Assembly (NCBI RefSeq): GCF_900128425.1
Contig: NZ_LT635782.1
Span: 1,428,689 to 1,492,688 of the forward strand
DNA: 64,000 bases
Reading direction: 5' to 3'
Source of the DNA: Anaerococcus urinomassiliensis
GTDB taxonomy: Bacteria > Bacillota > Clostridia > Tissierellales > Peptoniphilaceae
Both the position numbers and the translations under genes were made by a program. A model generated the notes under the pieces. The model was given only the letters and a program-made list of their open reading frames with translations, was not told the DNA's origin and did no database searches. Position 1 is the stretch's first letter; every line of letters starts with the position of its first letter. This document shows, piece after piece, positions 27,701-33,980 of this stretch.

Positions 27701-27872
27701 AGGAAATTCTAATTCCTTCTTTTTTAAGAACTCCTGAAAGTTGCATTACTTGCATGGAACTTAAGCCTTTTTCTATTAAATTATCATTTTCCCCTATTTT
27801 TGATTTTTGTAAGGTATCTTTTAACCATTTTACAATTATTAATTTAATTTGTTTCCCTACGTTTGGTTCCAT
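21738..27872 (-). CDS. NRPS1: ArCP-Cy-A(E)-PCP-Cy-PCP, HMWP2/Irp2-like
   Basis: 2044 aa with the domain order of yersiniabactin HMWP2. Aryl carrier (LIEKGLSSMQV, Ser about 38); Cy1 with canonical DLLVAD (about 230); adenylation domain (TSGTTGVPKG about 705; FDLSVYDIF, VWDSVP and GGATEASIW fit the cysteine code). A methyltransferase-like insertion with a degraded SAM site LEYGTRNSEL (about 1190) corresponds to the epimerase-type domain of PchE/HMWP2. PCP1 has GGDSL (about 1442); Cy2 has ENIIFD (about 1642), where the first Asp is Glu; PCP2 has GGDSL (about 2000). It should build an aryl-thiazoline-thiazoline chain from an aryl acid and cysteine. ATG 27872 follows GAGGAG. Confidence 0.93.
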   Translation of the reverse strand: MEPNVGKQIKLIIVKWLKDTLQKSKIGENDNLIEKGLSSMQVMQLSGVLKKEGIRISFAKLIEKPTLNSWFDLVDNSKIIKKPSKDNKKSNDGKDSFNLTDVQYSYFIGRSDDQTLGRVGCHAYIEIDGEEIDCKRLNDAWNKLQYRHPMLRARFTEDGKQEILDKPFSEEIEVFDLSNLDEKERKIRLDEIRENLSHRKLRVEMGEVAGLKLANLSQNRNKIFFDLDLLVADVMSMSILLKELGELYLGKELDNLNSYTFKDYINNLEVDSEIYKKDQEFWKEKIDSFEIERPNLPLRKDPEQIKETRFTRRKRVIEKDKWSKIKELAASYKSTPSMVLLTAYDLILERWTNQDKFFINLPLFNRDLSNENMKDMVADFTNILLVEHERKNDTSFLETLNRISKTFIDNVSHSSYSGVQVQRDISKSQGTSLNVAPVVFACNIDYPLETEISREALGKITYMVSQTPGVWLDFQSYIKDGDLVLCWDSVDELFPEKMLDDMLNSLEKQLLRLTEKENWESKFDVLSENQKLAREKELQSILPLNFPDERLYDGFIKNVKENPEKIAIIDSETKEEISYMDLYEKSLNIAGYLKENGIKKGEYVGITLPRSSKQIYAIFGILFAGAAYVAIGINQPSERRSKIYEQIGIKFVISDNKTIEDCKLDTREVSLIDLDKTIDKFLGLDKPIEVRPFDSAYIIMTSGTTGVPKGVEIMHTSAINTINDLNEKYSINSNDTLLMVSAIDFDLSVYDIFGVLGVGGTLITTNEDNYRNSDEWIRIIEKYKVSVWDSVPILFDMLVTMAEGEKKNLPLRIVMLSGDWIAKDLPGRFYKISEKENSIVVAMGGATEASIWSNYLNAPREIPKDWMSIPYGRPLKNQVYRVVDELGRICPNYVKGELLIGGVGVAKCYHGDEDLTNNKYFEEDGIRWYRTGDNGRFWNDGTIEFLGRKDTQVKIKGHRIELGEIEDAISKFDGVKKVVVDFIEKVNSKNLVAFVKIDKDSDNFNTNKCLEKIDASFIEEVEEISYEDIRTQNEKINRLVAKTIINVFKSFELDLVNNSYSIVDIYNKIKDSKRNRFIIENWINKLLSLKYLEFKNEKYSLREDEIFINEESCNNEIGNYLKDLELELIKILSGEKDPIEAFYSDSNKSYMSKFTEELLGYEESINSIINSIKAYARLNNKKNIKILEYGTRNSELTTTIFKELKEFISEYIYADSSIYFRNNLSDLENDNKFKYVCINDNLETSLDEDNFDIAIVLNSIHRSNAKKTLIEGVLKVLKVNGLIIGNELKNNNLLPIITADIINEQPFNEVRPDDFDNNDCEVLYINSEKRTECSNFITFIIANLKENKSTFEKLRSYLSHEIPSYMIPANFYKVDDIPLNKNGKVDRKKLKNKLKNKNKKEKLEINYNVKPKNELELTILKIWKDIFNNENIGVDNNYFSIGGDSLTATEIVGKISSLYNVKISVKDIFENPTIEKLSIVVGNRKKHHINSEEMKNQILMDIDNRHKPFPLTDIQFAYWIGMNGGHNLTGISTNCYFEVELKNIDIGKLEKSFNELIIKHDMMRAIILNEGQQQILPNVPYYKIQVFDLSYTEEDRILDKINTIRNEIYNKTIHYDKWPLFDVRVTKLKKGIVKLHVRFENIIFDGWSMFHVLKQWQMLYDGKLIPDIDISYRDYVLALGKLRHTKKYIEDKNYWEDRIESFPEYPKLPLINYEGNVKKVRFVRKYFYLSENKWNIFKEICKKYGFTTSSALITAYSETLKKWSSNKHFALNITRFNREQLHNDIDGVIGDFTTLNLLEIKEKCGESLYSKITDVQNQLLDDISHSLYSSIEFERKIRKKINNYIESVMPIVFTSGIGIDDSREEKWIDNLSYSISQSSQVWLDHQVFVLKGGLYLSWDYIKELFEENTIAKMFDEYKNIIDLMIQNDNWDNIYIDTLDSDEAEIEAISSNKNIKKTLYENVNIVQKNKCYDIEYKVIKSFEKILSTKCIRSNSNFFIEGGDSLKVVRLVKLLNEKFDIQLSIKTIFEKPTPSELAKFIFSIRK

Positions 27873-27882
27873 ATTCTGCTCC

Positions 27883-29469
27883 TCAATCTATTAATTTTAA
27901 TTTTTTTCTATCAATTTTTCCTAATGCTGTCAACGGCCATGAATCAATATATTTTATATCATCTGGTAATTTAAATTCAGCTACATTATTATTAACTAAA
28001 AATTTCCTAACGTCCTCTAAAGAAAGTTCTTCCTTTTCATTTTTTAATATGAATATCCCTATCTTCTCACCTAAAAGTGGATCTGGTATCCCCACAACTT
28101 GAACATCTTCTATATTTTCATTTGATAGTAAAATATCTTCAATTTCAGATGGAGTTATCTTTTCTCCAGCCCTATTTATTGTTTCTGAAATTCTTCCAAC
28201 TACCTGATAATTCCCATCTTTTAGTTTCCTTACCTTATCTCCAGTTTTGAAATATAAATCTTTGTCTATACATCTTTTATTTACTTCTGGGAGCTTATAA
28301 TAGCCATAAATTGTATAAGAGCCTCTAACTATAAGTTCTCCGTAATCTTCATCTTTGACTTCTTCTCCATCTTCATCAACTATTAACAATTCATCAAACT
28401 CACTTATAGGTTTACCTTGAGTTGTAAATATAGTTTTACTATCATCATCTAAAGAAGTTGTCATAATCAGACCTTCAGCTATTCCGAAAATTTGTTGTAA
28501 TTTGCACCCAAATTCTCTTTCTATTTTTTCTGCAAGCTTTTCTTCTAAAACCGAACCTCCAACTTGAAGAACCTTTAATGAAGATATATCATAATCATCT
28601 ACCTTTATAAAATCTATACATATATTTGCCATAGCAGGAACTAATCCCGTTATCGTAACCTCCTCTTCCTCAATTAAAGGCAAGATTTCATCTGGGCTTG
28701 TTACTGGGCATAAAACAACTTTGCCGCCTATAAAAAATGTTCCTAATATCCCTGGGCAACATAAAGGAAAGTTGTGAGCAATAGGAAGAGAGGCTAGATA
28801 AATACTGTCTTGATCCATTTTACATCTCTTTGCAGTTTCTTTTGCTACATAGATATAATCGCAGTGTCTCCTTGGTATCAATTTTGGTATCCCAGTGGTA
28901 CCACCCGATAAAAGTAATAATCCTATTTCTTTATAGTCAACATCTATATGTTGATATATATAATCTTTATCATTGAGATTGTAAAAATTTTTATATCCTT
29001 GATTATCCCCAAGAATATAAACTTTAAAATCTATGTTTAATTCTTCTCTTACTTCTCTAATCATATCCACATATGAAAATCCAAGATATTTACCCTTAGA
29101 TATATATGCTTTTGCTCCTGATTTTTCTAATATTCCCTTTATTTCATTTTTCCTGTGAGCTGGAAGGGATAATACAGGAATCAAACCAATCTTAAACATG
29201 GCAAAAAGGATAATAACAAATTCATGGCAATTAGGAAGTTGAAGAACGATTCTATCTCCCTTTTTAAATCCAGCTTTCAATAAACCATTGGCATATTGGC
29301 AAGCTTTTCTATTTAATTCTTGATATGAAAGTTCAACATCTCCATCTACTAAGGCAATTTTATCCCCATATTTTTTAGCACAATCTTCAATAAATTCTCC
29401 TAAGGTCATATGCGGCCATACTTGTTCATCATAAATTTTTTCTAATTTTTCTTTTAATTCAATGTTCAT
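27883..29469 (-). CDS. Aryl-AMP ligase, probably salicylate-specific (YbtE/PchD/MbtA-like)
   Basis: 528-aa stand-alone adenylation enzyme of the EntE/DhbE family that activates an aryl acid and loads it on the aryl carrier of NRPS1. Motifs: LSGGTTGIPKL (P-loop), HNFPLCCPG, FGIAEGLI, KTGDKV and GKIDRKKL. In DhbE the residue in HNYPLSSPG that contacts the 3-hydroxyl is Ser; here it is Cys, as in salicylate ligases such as PchD and MbtA, which favours salicylate. The start at 29469 is chosen because ATG overlaps the previous stop (TAATG) behind GGAGG. No salicylate synthase is in the window. Confidence 0.9.
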   Translation of the reverse strand: MNIELKEKLEKIYDEQVWPHMTLGEFIEDCAKKYGDKIALVDGDVELSYQELNRKACQYANGLLKAGFKKGDRIVLQLPNCHEFVIILFAMFKIGLIPVLSLPAHRKNEIKGILEKSGAKAYISKGKYLGFSYVDMIREVREELNIDFKVYILGDNQGYKNFYNLNDKDYIYQHIDVDYKEIGLLLLSGGTTGIPKLIPRRHCDYIYVAKETAKRCKMDQDSIYLASLPIAHNFPLCCPGILGTFFIGGKVVLCPVTSPDEILPLIEEEEVTITGLVPAMANICIDFIKVDDYDISSLKVLQVGGSVLEEKLAEKIEREFGCKLQQIFGIAEGLIMTTSLDDDSKTIFTTQGKPISEFDELLIVDEDGEEVKDEDYGELIVRGSYTIYGYYKLPEVNKRCIDKDLYFKTGDKVRKLKDGNYQVVGRISETINRAGEKITPSEIEDILLSNENIEDVQVVGIPDPLLGEKIGIFILKNEKEELSLEDVRKFLVNNNVAEFKLPDDIKYIDSWPLTALGKIDRKKLKLID

Positions 29470-30161
29470 TAATTTTCCTCCAAGCATATTGCCCCGAAAT
29501 ATTTGTCATCATAGTTTAATGACTTTAATCTACTTATTGTATTCCTTTTACTATCATTAATTTCTATAAATTCATTTCCAAAAGAAATTATTTCAATCTC
29601 TTTTAAATTCCTTACAAGACCAATACCATCACATTTAAGATAAGCTTCTTTTGCAGTCCAATATCTATAGAAACTGATTATGTTATTATCTATATTTATA
29701 ATTTCATCTTTAGTAAAACAATTTTCTAATATATCCTTAAACTCAAATTGATAATTTATTTTTTCAACATCTATTCCTACTTCTATTTTAGAAAAAGCTA
29801 ACAAGACCAAGTCTTCTGTATGGGATATGTTAAACTTTAATCCTAGAGTGTTTTCTACATAAGGCTTATTGTTTTTATCCCTCTTGACTCTTAAATCATT
29901 AATTCCTTTTTCGAGTAAACCTTTTAAGGTCAAATTAAGTATTGCCCTTGATGCTAGATAATTAATTTTTGCTATTTCTGATTTATAATCTTCTGATTTT
30001 ATTATCTCCTCTTTAGTTAAATAAGGAAGTAATTTTTCTTCTAATAATTTATCTGTATAAGCCTTAATTAGTATTAAATTATTACTAGCTAATTTATCTT
30101 TTAAATCTTCTAAAGTAAGAAAATCATTAATTTTTCTTATTTCATATTCTTCAATTTTCAT
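29469..30161 (-). CDS. 4'-phosphopantetheinyl transferase (Sfp type)
   Basis: 230 aa with the Sfp family motifs FNISHTEDLVLLAFS, VGIDVEKI (Mg-binding Asp) and FYRYWTAKEAYLK. It transfers phosphopantetheine from CoA to the Ser of the six carrier domains encoded downstream. The start overlaps the end of the thioesterase gene by 11 bases. Cognate Sfp-type enzymes are usual in NRPS clusters. Confidence 0.92.
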   Translation of the reverse strand: MKIEEYEIRKINDFLTLEDLKDKLASNNLILIKAYTDKLLEEKLLPYLTKEEIIKSEDYKSEIAKINYLASRAILNLTLKGLLEKGINDLRVKRDKNNKPYVENTLGLKFNISHTEDLVLLAFSKIEVGIDVEKINYQFEFKDILENCFTKDEIINIDNNIISFYRYWTAKEAYLKCDGIGLVRNLKEIEIISFGNEFIEINDSKRNTISRLKSLNYDDKYFGAICLEEN

Positions 30162-30903
30162 TTACTTTTATAAACTCTTTTATCTCTTTAATGACACTTT
30201 CAGGAGATGTATTGACAAACATATGCTTGCCATCGATATATCTATAAGTGAATTCTTTTGTGGTATAATCTTGCCATTTTATAAGTTCATCTAAAGTCAT
30301 TTCTTGATCTTTATCTCCCATAAGACCTAGTATAGGTGATTCTAATTTCTCAAATTTTGTGTCTTGATAGTCTTCATCTATTGCAAAATCTGCCCTAAGT
30401 GTTGGCAAGAAAATAGAAATTAAATCCTTATTGTCTAAAATTTCTTTTGGTGTTCCTTCATATCTTCTTAAGCCTTCTATAAATCCGTCATCATCAAGAT
30501 GATAAATTGGATGAGGTTCTTTATATAATGGTGCTCGTCCTCCTGATATTATTATTCCTCTTGGATTTATGTAATCCGAATTTTTAATTCTTAATGCAAG
30601 TTCATAAACTATTTTTGTTCCCATACTGTGTCCAAATAAATAATAAGGTTTTCTAAAATTAAAATTTTCTTTCATATCTTCAAATAAATTATCCACTAAG
30701 ATGTTAATGTCACTTATAGCCTTTTCAGAAAACCTGTTTTCTCTTCCTGGATACTGGGCAACAAGTAATTTTATATCTTCAAACTCATCTTTCCATTTTC
30801 TAAAGGCAGACACTCCACCACCTGCAAACGGAAATATAACAAGACTAGCTTTAATATTGTTTTCGTCTAATTCTTTATTTAGCATTTCAAAATTTTTTGA
30901 CAT
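30151..30903 (-). CDS. Type II thioesterase (YbtT/GrsT-like)
   Basis: 250 aa. FPFAGGG oxyanion region, nucleophile elbow GHSMG (Ser about 93), GDKD acid and a C-terminal GKHMF histidine. These external thioesterases clear wrongly loaded carriers. It is the first gene of the biosynthetic operon. ATG 30903 follows AAAAGGTG; an upstream in-frame ATG at 30936 lies inside the operator and has no ribosome site. The promoter is at 30953-30981. Confidence 0.9.
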   Translation of the reverse strand: MSKNFEMLNKELDENNIKASLVIFPFAGGGVSAFRKWKDEFEDIKLLVAQYPGRENRFSEKAISDINILVDNLFEDMKENFNFRKPYYLFGHSMGTKIVYELALRIKNSDYINPRGIIISGGRAPLYKEPHPIYHLDDDGFIEGLRRYEGTPKEILDNKDLISIFLPTLRADFAIDEDYQDTKFEKLESPILGLMGDKDQEMTLDELIKWQDYTTKEFTYRYIDGKHMFVNTSPESVIKEIKEFIKVNEN

Positions 30904-30928
30904 AAATTCACCTTTTAATATATTTTTT

Positions 30929-30944
30929 GTTAGCAATAGCTAAC
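30929..30944 (-). promoter_or_regulatory. Probable DtxR-like operator 1
   Basis: GTTAGCTATTGCTAAC is a 6-bp perfect inverted repeat with a 4-base centre, just downstream of the -10 box of the biosynthesis operon. It resembles DtxR/IdeR-type boxes built on TTAGNNTAGC/GCTAA half-sites. A related GTTAGTAACTAAT lies upstream of the regulator gene itself (31454-31466). Confidence 0.6.
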
Positions 30945-30952
30945 TTTTATTC

Positions 30953-30981
30953 ATTATATACCATTTGATAACATTTATCAA
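30953..30981 (-). promoter_or_regulatory. Promoter of the siderophore biosynthesis operon, with overlapping palindrome
   Basis: TTGATA (30976-30981), 17-base spacer, TATAAT (30953-30958) on the minus strand, about 50 bases before the thioesterase ATG. The -35 box is half of a second inverted repeat, TTGATAACATTTATCAA (30965-30981, 7-bp arms). The promoter is thus bracketed by two palindromes. Confidence 0.8.
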
Positions 30982-31011
30982 TGAGTTTTTGAACGTTTTT
31001 GTAAAATAATT

Positions 31012-31057
31012 AAAAAAAATAGCATAAAAAACTTATTTAAAAGTTATCTATGCTATT
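31012..31057 (-). terminator. Rho-independent terminator after the DtxR-like gene
   Basis: Minus strand: AATAGCATA pairs with TATGCTATT around an inner ACTT/AAGT stem, followed by eight T residues. It lies directly after the stop codon, separating the regulator from the biosynthesis operon. Confidence 0.8.
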
Positions 31058-31059
31058 AA

Positions 31060-31431
31060 TTATAAGGTTTCATTAAAATGTTTTTTTAATTTTTTAAACG
31101 TTTCATCTGATATAACGTGTTCTATAAGACAAGCTTCACTTTCTGCTTGTTTAGGATTAACTCCAAGTTTAATGAATACGCTAGTAAGATACATATGTTT
31201 TTTATACATCTTTTCACAAAATTTTTTTGATTCGTCTGTTAAACGAATTATTTTATCATCTCCATAAGTTATCCTGCCTTTATTGTCAAGTTTTTTTAGC
31301 ATTCTTGTAACCGTCGGTCTTTTGTAATCCAAATAGTTAGCAATGTCTATATTTCTAACCTCTTCATTTTCCAAAGATAAAATATATATGGCTTCTAAAT
31401 AATTTTCTTCAGCAAATTCCCTGTGTAAAAT
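31060..31431 (-). CDS. DtxR/MntR-family metal-dependent repressor with apparent ATT start
   Basis: The family N-terminus is present in frame (REFAEENYLEAIYILSLENEE), followed by the winged-helix recognition region (IANYLDYKRPTVTRMLKKL) and metal-site residues (KKHMYL, EAEC-like SEACLIEH). No ATG, GTG or TTG precedes this N-terminus. The frame opens after a stop at 31435-31437, and the best start is ATT at 31431, 6-7 bases after AGGGGGAG, giving 123 aa. A TTG at residue 16 would cut off the first helix. The short form lacks an SH3-like domain, as in MntR. Such proteins repress siderophore genes when metal is plentiful. Confidence 0.75.
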   Translation of the reverse strand: MLHREFAEENYLEAIYILSLENEEVRNIDIANYLDYKRPTVTRMLKKLDNKGRITYGDDKIIRLTDESKKFCEKMYKKHMYLTSVFIKLGVNPKQAESEACLIEHVISDETFKKLKKHFNETL

Positions 31432-31453
31432 AAATTACTCCCCCTCTTAAATT

Positions 31454-31466
31454 GTTAGTAACTAAT
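31454..31466 (-). promoter_or_regulatory. Possible operator of the DtxR-like gene
   Basis: GTTAGTAACTAAT holds the inverted repeat TTAGT-A-ACTAA, close to the half-site of the palindrome at the biosynthesis promoter. It lies 23 bases before the proposed start, consistent with autoregulation. The rest of 31467-31616 is very AT-rich with no gene. Confidence 0.4.
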
Positions 31467-31616
31467 AATTTAATTAAATATCTTTAAATATGATAATTTA
31501 AAATATTTTTTAATATCATACATATTATTATAGTTGTAAAAGTATCTATTTCAAAGTAATTTTTTTAGTTTTTTAAAATTTAAGTTATCATAAAATAGTG
31601 TATTTTTAAATTAAAC

Positions 31617-31638
31617 AAAGTATAAATTTCTAATTATC
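31617..31638. repeat. Tn916 terminal inverted repeat, int end
   Basis: AAAGTATAAATTTCTAATTA plus TC. It aligns without gaps to the inverted other end (49620-49641) at 17 of 22 positions. The flank is ATTAAAC on both sides of the element, so the exact end and coupling sequence are uncertain by a few bases. Confidence 0.8.
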
Positions 31639-31752
31639 TTTTTATATTTTCTTAAATGCTCGTAAAGCCTTATTCTATGTGCTTTCGAGTATTTTTACTG
31701 TAGGAAGATACTTCACGTTTCTTTGCATATTTCCTCATGTCTTAGCTGTCAG

Positions 31753-31774
31753 AAGTGGTAAATAAGTAGTAAAT
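31753..31774. repeat. Tn916 Int arm-type (DR-2) binding sites, int end
   Basis: Tandem 11-mers AAGTGGTAAAT and AAGTAGTAAAT. Matching tandem copies lie at 49550-49571 near the other end. The N-terminal domain of Tn916 integrase is known to bind such direct repeats inside both ends. The stretch 31639-31752 shows no gene. Confidence 0.7.
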
Positions 31775-31786
31775 TCATTTGTACTA

Positions 31787-33004
31787 CTAAGCAACAAGAC
31801 GCTCCTGTTGCTTCTCTTTATTCAAGCGTTTCATTTCTGCCATTGCAGAATCGAATGTTGCATGTGCGTAATAGTTCAGCGTCATGGCTATATTAGCATG
31901 TCCCATAATGTACTGTAATGCCTTTGGATTCATTCCTGCATTTGCATAGTTGGTACAGAATGTATGTCGCAAACTATGTGGAGTGATGTGTGGCAATTTA
32001 TCCTCGTTATACTTATTGTATTTCTTAACAAGACCTTTCATCATGCCGTTGTAATCACTTGCCACTTTTGGATAGTTCTTTCTATTAAGAAAGAGGAAAT
32101 CACTATATCCATCAATCTCAACACGCTTATCATTCTTTCGATTCGCTAACACTCGCTTAAATGCTTGATAGGCTTCTTCAACCATAGGAACTTGACGTTC
32201 GCCACTTTTGGTCTTTGGTGTTTCAATGTAGTACCCAATTTCAGTATCTCTCAATAGCTGATGGTCTATATTGACAAGACGATTCTCAAAATCTAAATCT
32301 GGAAGTGTCAAACCACCAAACTCTGAAATACGAAGACCTGTTTTTAAGAGTATCAGAATTTCATCATAATTTTTGCTGTAGGTTTTATCAGCTTTTGCAA
32401 AGGCTAACAGTTTTTCTTCCTGTTCTTCTGTTAGTACGGTCTTAGGGACAGTATCATCATCAAGAACTGCTTTCAGTTGAAAGTCAAATGGATTCTTCCG
32501 AACACAATCATCTTGTATAGCAATATAGAATGAAGCCTTTAAAGAACGTTTGTAGTTATTGATGGTTTGATAAGCATAACCATTTTCACTCATTCTAATA
32601 GCCCATTCTTTAGCGTCTGATGGCTTAATACTGTCAATACTTCTTACACCTAACTTGTCTTTCTTCAAAATATCCATAAGATATTTGCGTCCAGTTTCAG
32701 TGTTTTTTCTAACCTTTGGTCTTTGAGCGTTCTGTTTTGCGTAAAGCTGGCAGAGTGTCATTTTCTTTCCTACAACATCAATACCATCATGAATGTCTTT
32801 CTGTAACTCTGCGATTTTCTCTCTAAGTGAGATACAATCACGCTTTCCTGCTGGTACTCGGTCTGTAGCCACAAGTTTCCACGAGTAAACAAATTGCGGT
32901 TCTCCAAATGAATCTATATATTTGTATAAGTATCTTCCGTCTTTTCGTTGGCTCTCTCCAGTCTTTAAGATTCGACCTTTATTGTCACGTCTTTTTTCTG
33001 ACAT
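31787..33004 (-). CDS. int: Tn916 integrase (tyrosine recombinase)
   Basis: 405 aa, the length of Tn916 Int. An N-terminal three-stranded arm-binding domain (about 1-75), core-binding domain (about 80-170) and catalytic domain are present. Catalytic residues appear in KTGLRISEFGGL (Arg), HITPHSLRHTFCT (His-x-x-Arg), GHANIAMTLNYYAH (His and nucleophilic Tyr). It excises and inserts the transposon with Xis. Confidence 0.97.
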   Translation of the reverse strand: MSEKRRDNKGRILKTGESQRKDGRYLYKYIDSFGEPQFVYSWKLVATDRVPAGKRDCISLREKIAELQKDIHDGIDVVGKKMTLCQLYAKQNAQRPKVRKNTETGRKYLMDILKKDKLGVRSIDSIKPSDAKEWAIRMSENGYAYQTINNYKRSLKASFYIAIQDDCVRKNPFDFQLKAVLDDDTVPKTVLTEEQEEKLLAFAKADKTYSKNYDEILILLKTGLRISEFGGLTLPDLDFENRLVNIDHQLLRDTEIGYYIETPKTKSGERQVPMVEEAYQAFKRVLANRKNDKRVEIDGYSDFLFLNRKNYPKVASDYNGMMKGLVKKYNKYNEDKLPHITPHSLRHTFCTNYANAGMNPKALQYIMGHANIAMTLNYYAHATFDSAMAEMKRLNKEKQQERLVA

Positions 33005-33085
33005 GGCATTTGCTCCTTTCCTTTATGGAAAGAGCCTTGATACGACTTAATACTATTTTATCATATACAAGACCCTTTGGCGACG

Positions 33086-33289
33086 CTAGATTGCGTCCAA
33101 TGTATCTATAATTTTTTCAAATTGTTTTCGTTTAATCTGAATACGATTGCCATTCATAATCAGCCAATTTGCATTTTTATTTTCCTCTGCCAAGCGTCGT
33201 AGCTTGTTTTCGCCAATACGAAAATATTTTGACGCTTCTTCAATGGTTAGGGTATAACGTTCCCAAATAGGAATGTCAGTCTGCTTCAT
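33086..33289 (-). CDS. xis: Tn916 excisionase
   Basis: 67-aa basic protein with a winged-helix DNA-binding domain ([20 protein letters not shown]). It stimulates excision by Int and regulates transfer. It is located 81 bases before int on the same strand and preceded by AAGGAGG. Confidence 0.95.
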
Positions 33290-33329
33290 AAAATCCTCCT
33301 TTCCAAATCACTTATTTGGATTTCATAAA

Positions 33330-33640
33330 AGTTGTTTTACCAGCAATCGAACAGCTTTAGCAAAGCTCACGGGAGTTCCACCCCTGCATGGTTCTCATGT
33401 AGCCATACTCATTGCCTGCGACGGTTTTATCACGCTCGGACTATTGACTGTATGGGAGTATCATTATCACGATAAGAATGTCGTTGCAGGCAATCCTGCT
33501 AAAGATTGCTTCTCGGATCACTAACATGAATCGCTCGCTATCTTTATAAGATAGGTCATGGCGGTTAGTTCCGTTGGCTCTTTTCTTATCGAAACGTATT
33601 CGATTACTTTTATTCAGTTTTCAAAGAACAATGGCTCGTT
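33330..33640 (-). ncRNA. Tn916 orf8-xis intergenic structured element
   Basis: About 460 bases separate orf8 and xis without a credible gene. On the minus strand this part contains TTTGAAAACTGAATA, CGCCATGAC, CGAGCGA, GATAATGATACTCCC and GGGGTGGAACTCCC. It also has a long-range stem between GATTGCCTGCAACGAC and GTCGCAGGCAATGAG (about 33405-33505). The blocks match 1125-1440 in order. A structured leader RNA is suspected; the function is unknown. Confidence 0.4.
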
Positions 33641-33749
33641 AGCCTATCAAAACACATTGAAAGCTCAATATGCATTGGTGGAATAACAAACCTCCCTGTT
33701 CGGGAAGCGTGGAATGGTTTAGCACGCTTCCACGAAAGGAGAGAGGATA

Positions 33750-33980
33750 TTACTTAATTTCAAATGACAAAATCTTTGTAATCAGTCTGGTTTCCATTCT
33801 TCCACGTAAGACTTCATCAACGACCATACTTTGATTGCCATATTCATCTTTCATAAGTCGTAGGGAACGCTTCGTTATGTACCCTCTGTAATGATGTAGA
33901 ATCTGGTTAATCGCTTCGGTATCGCCATCTGTTGCCTTTACAATGAGAGGAAAGGGAATCATAGGATATTGTGTTTTCAT
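33750..33980 (-). CDS. orf8: Tn916 Orf8, HTH-domain regulatory protein
   Basis: 76 aa, helix-turn-helix type (TDGDTEAINQILHHYRGYIT). In Tn916, orf7 and orf8 activate transcription of the transfer genes once tet(M) read-through occurs. It overlaps the end of orf7 by 4 bases (ATGA coupling). Confidence 0.9.
   Translation of the reverse strand: MKTQYPMIPFPLIVKATDGDTEAINQILHHYRGYITKRSLRLMKDEYGNQSMVVDEVLRGRMETRLITKILSFEIK

Noticed and set aside
26243..27894. Several plus-strand ORFs opposite the NRPS1 gene
   Set aside because: They are antisense shadows with Ser/Leu/Phe-rich composition and no ribosome sites; NRPS1 motifs cover the whole stretch.
31060..31374. DtxR-like gene as a 5'-truncated pseudogene starting at TTG
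   Set aside because: The missing N-terminal helix is encoded in frame immediately upstream with a ribosome site, so an ATT start explains it better.
33273..33524. 83-codon plus-strand ORF in the orf8-xis gap
   Set aside because: It overlaps the conserved structured element and the xis start, has no good ribosome site and its translation looks random; the conserved blocks do not keep a frame.
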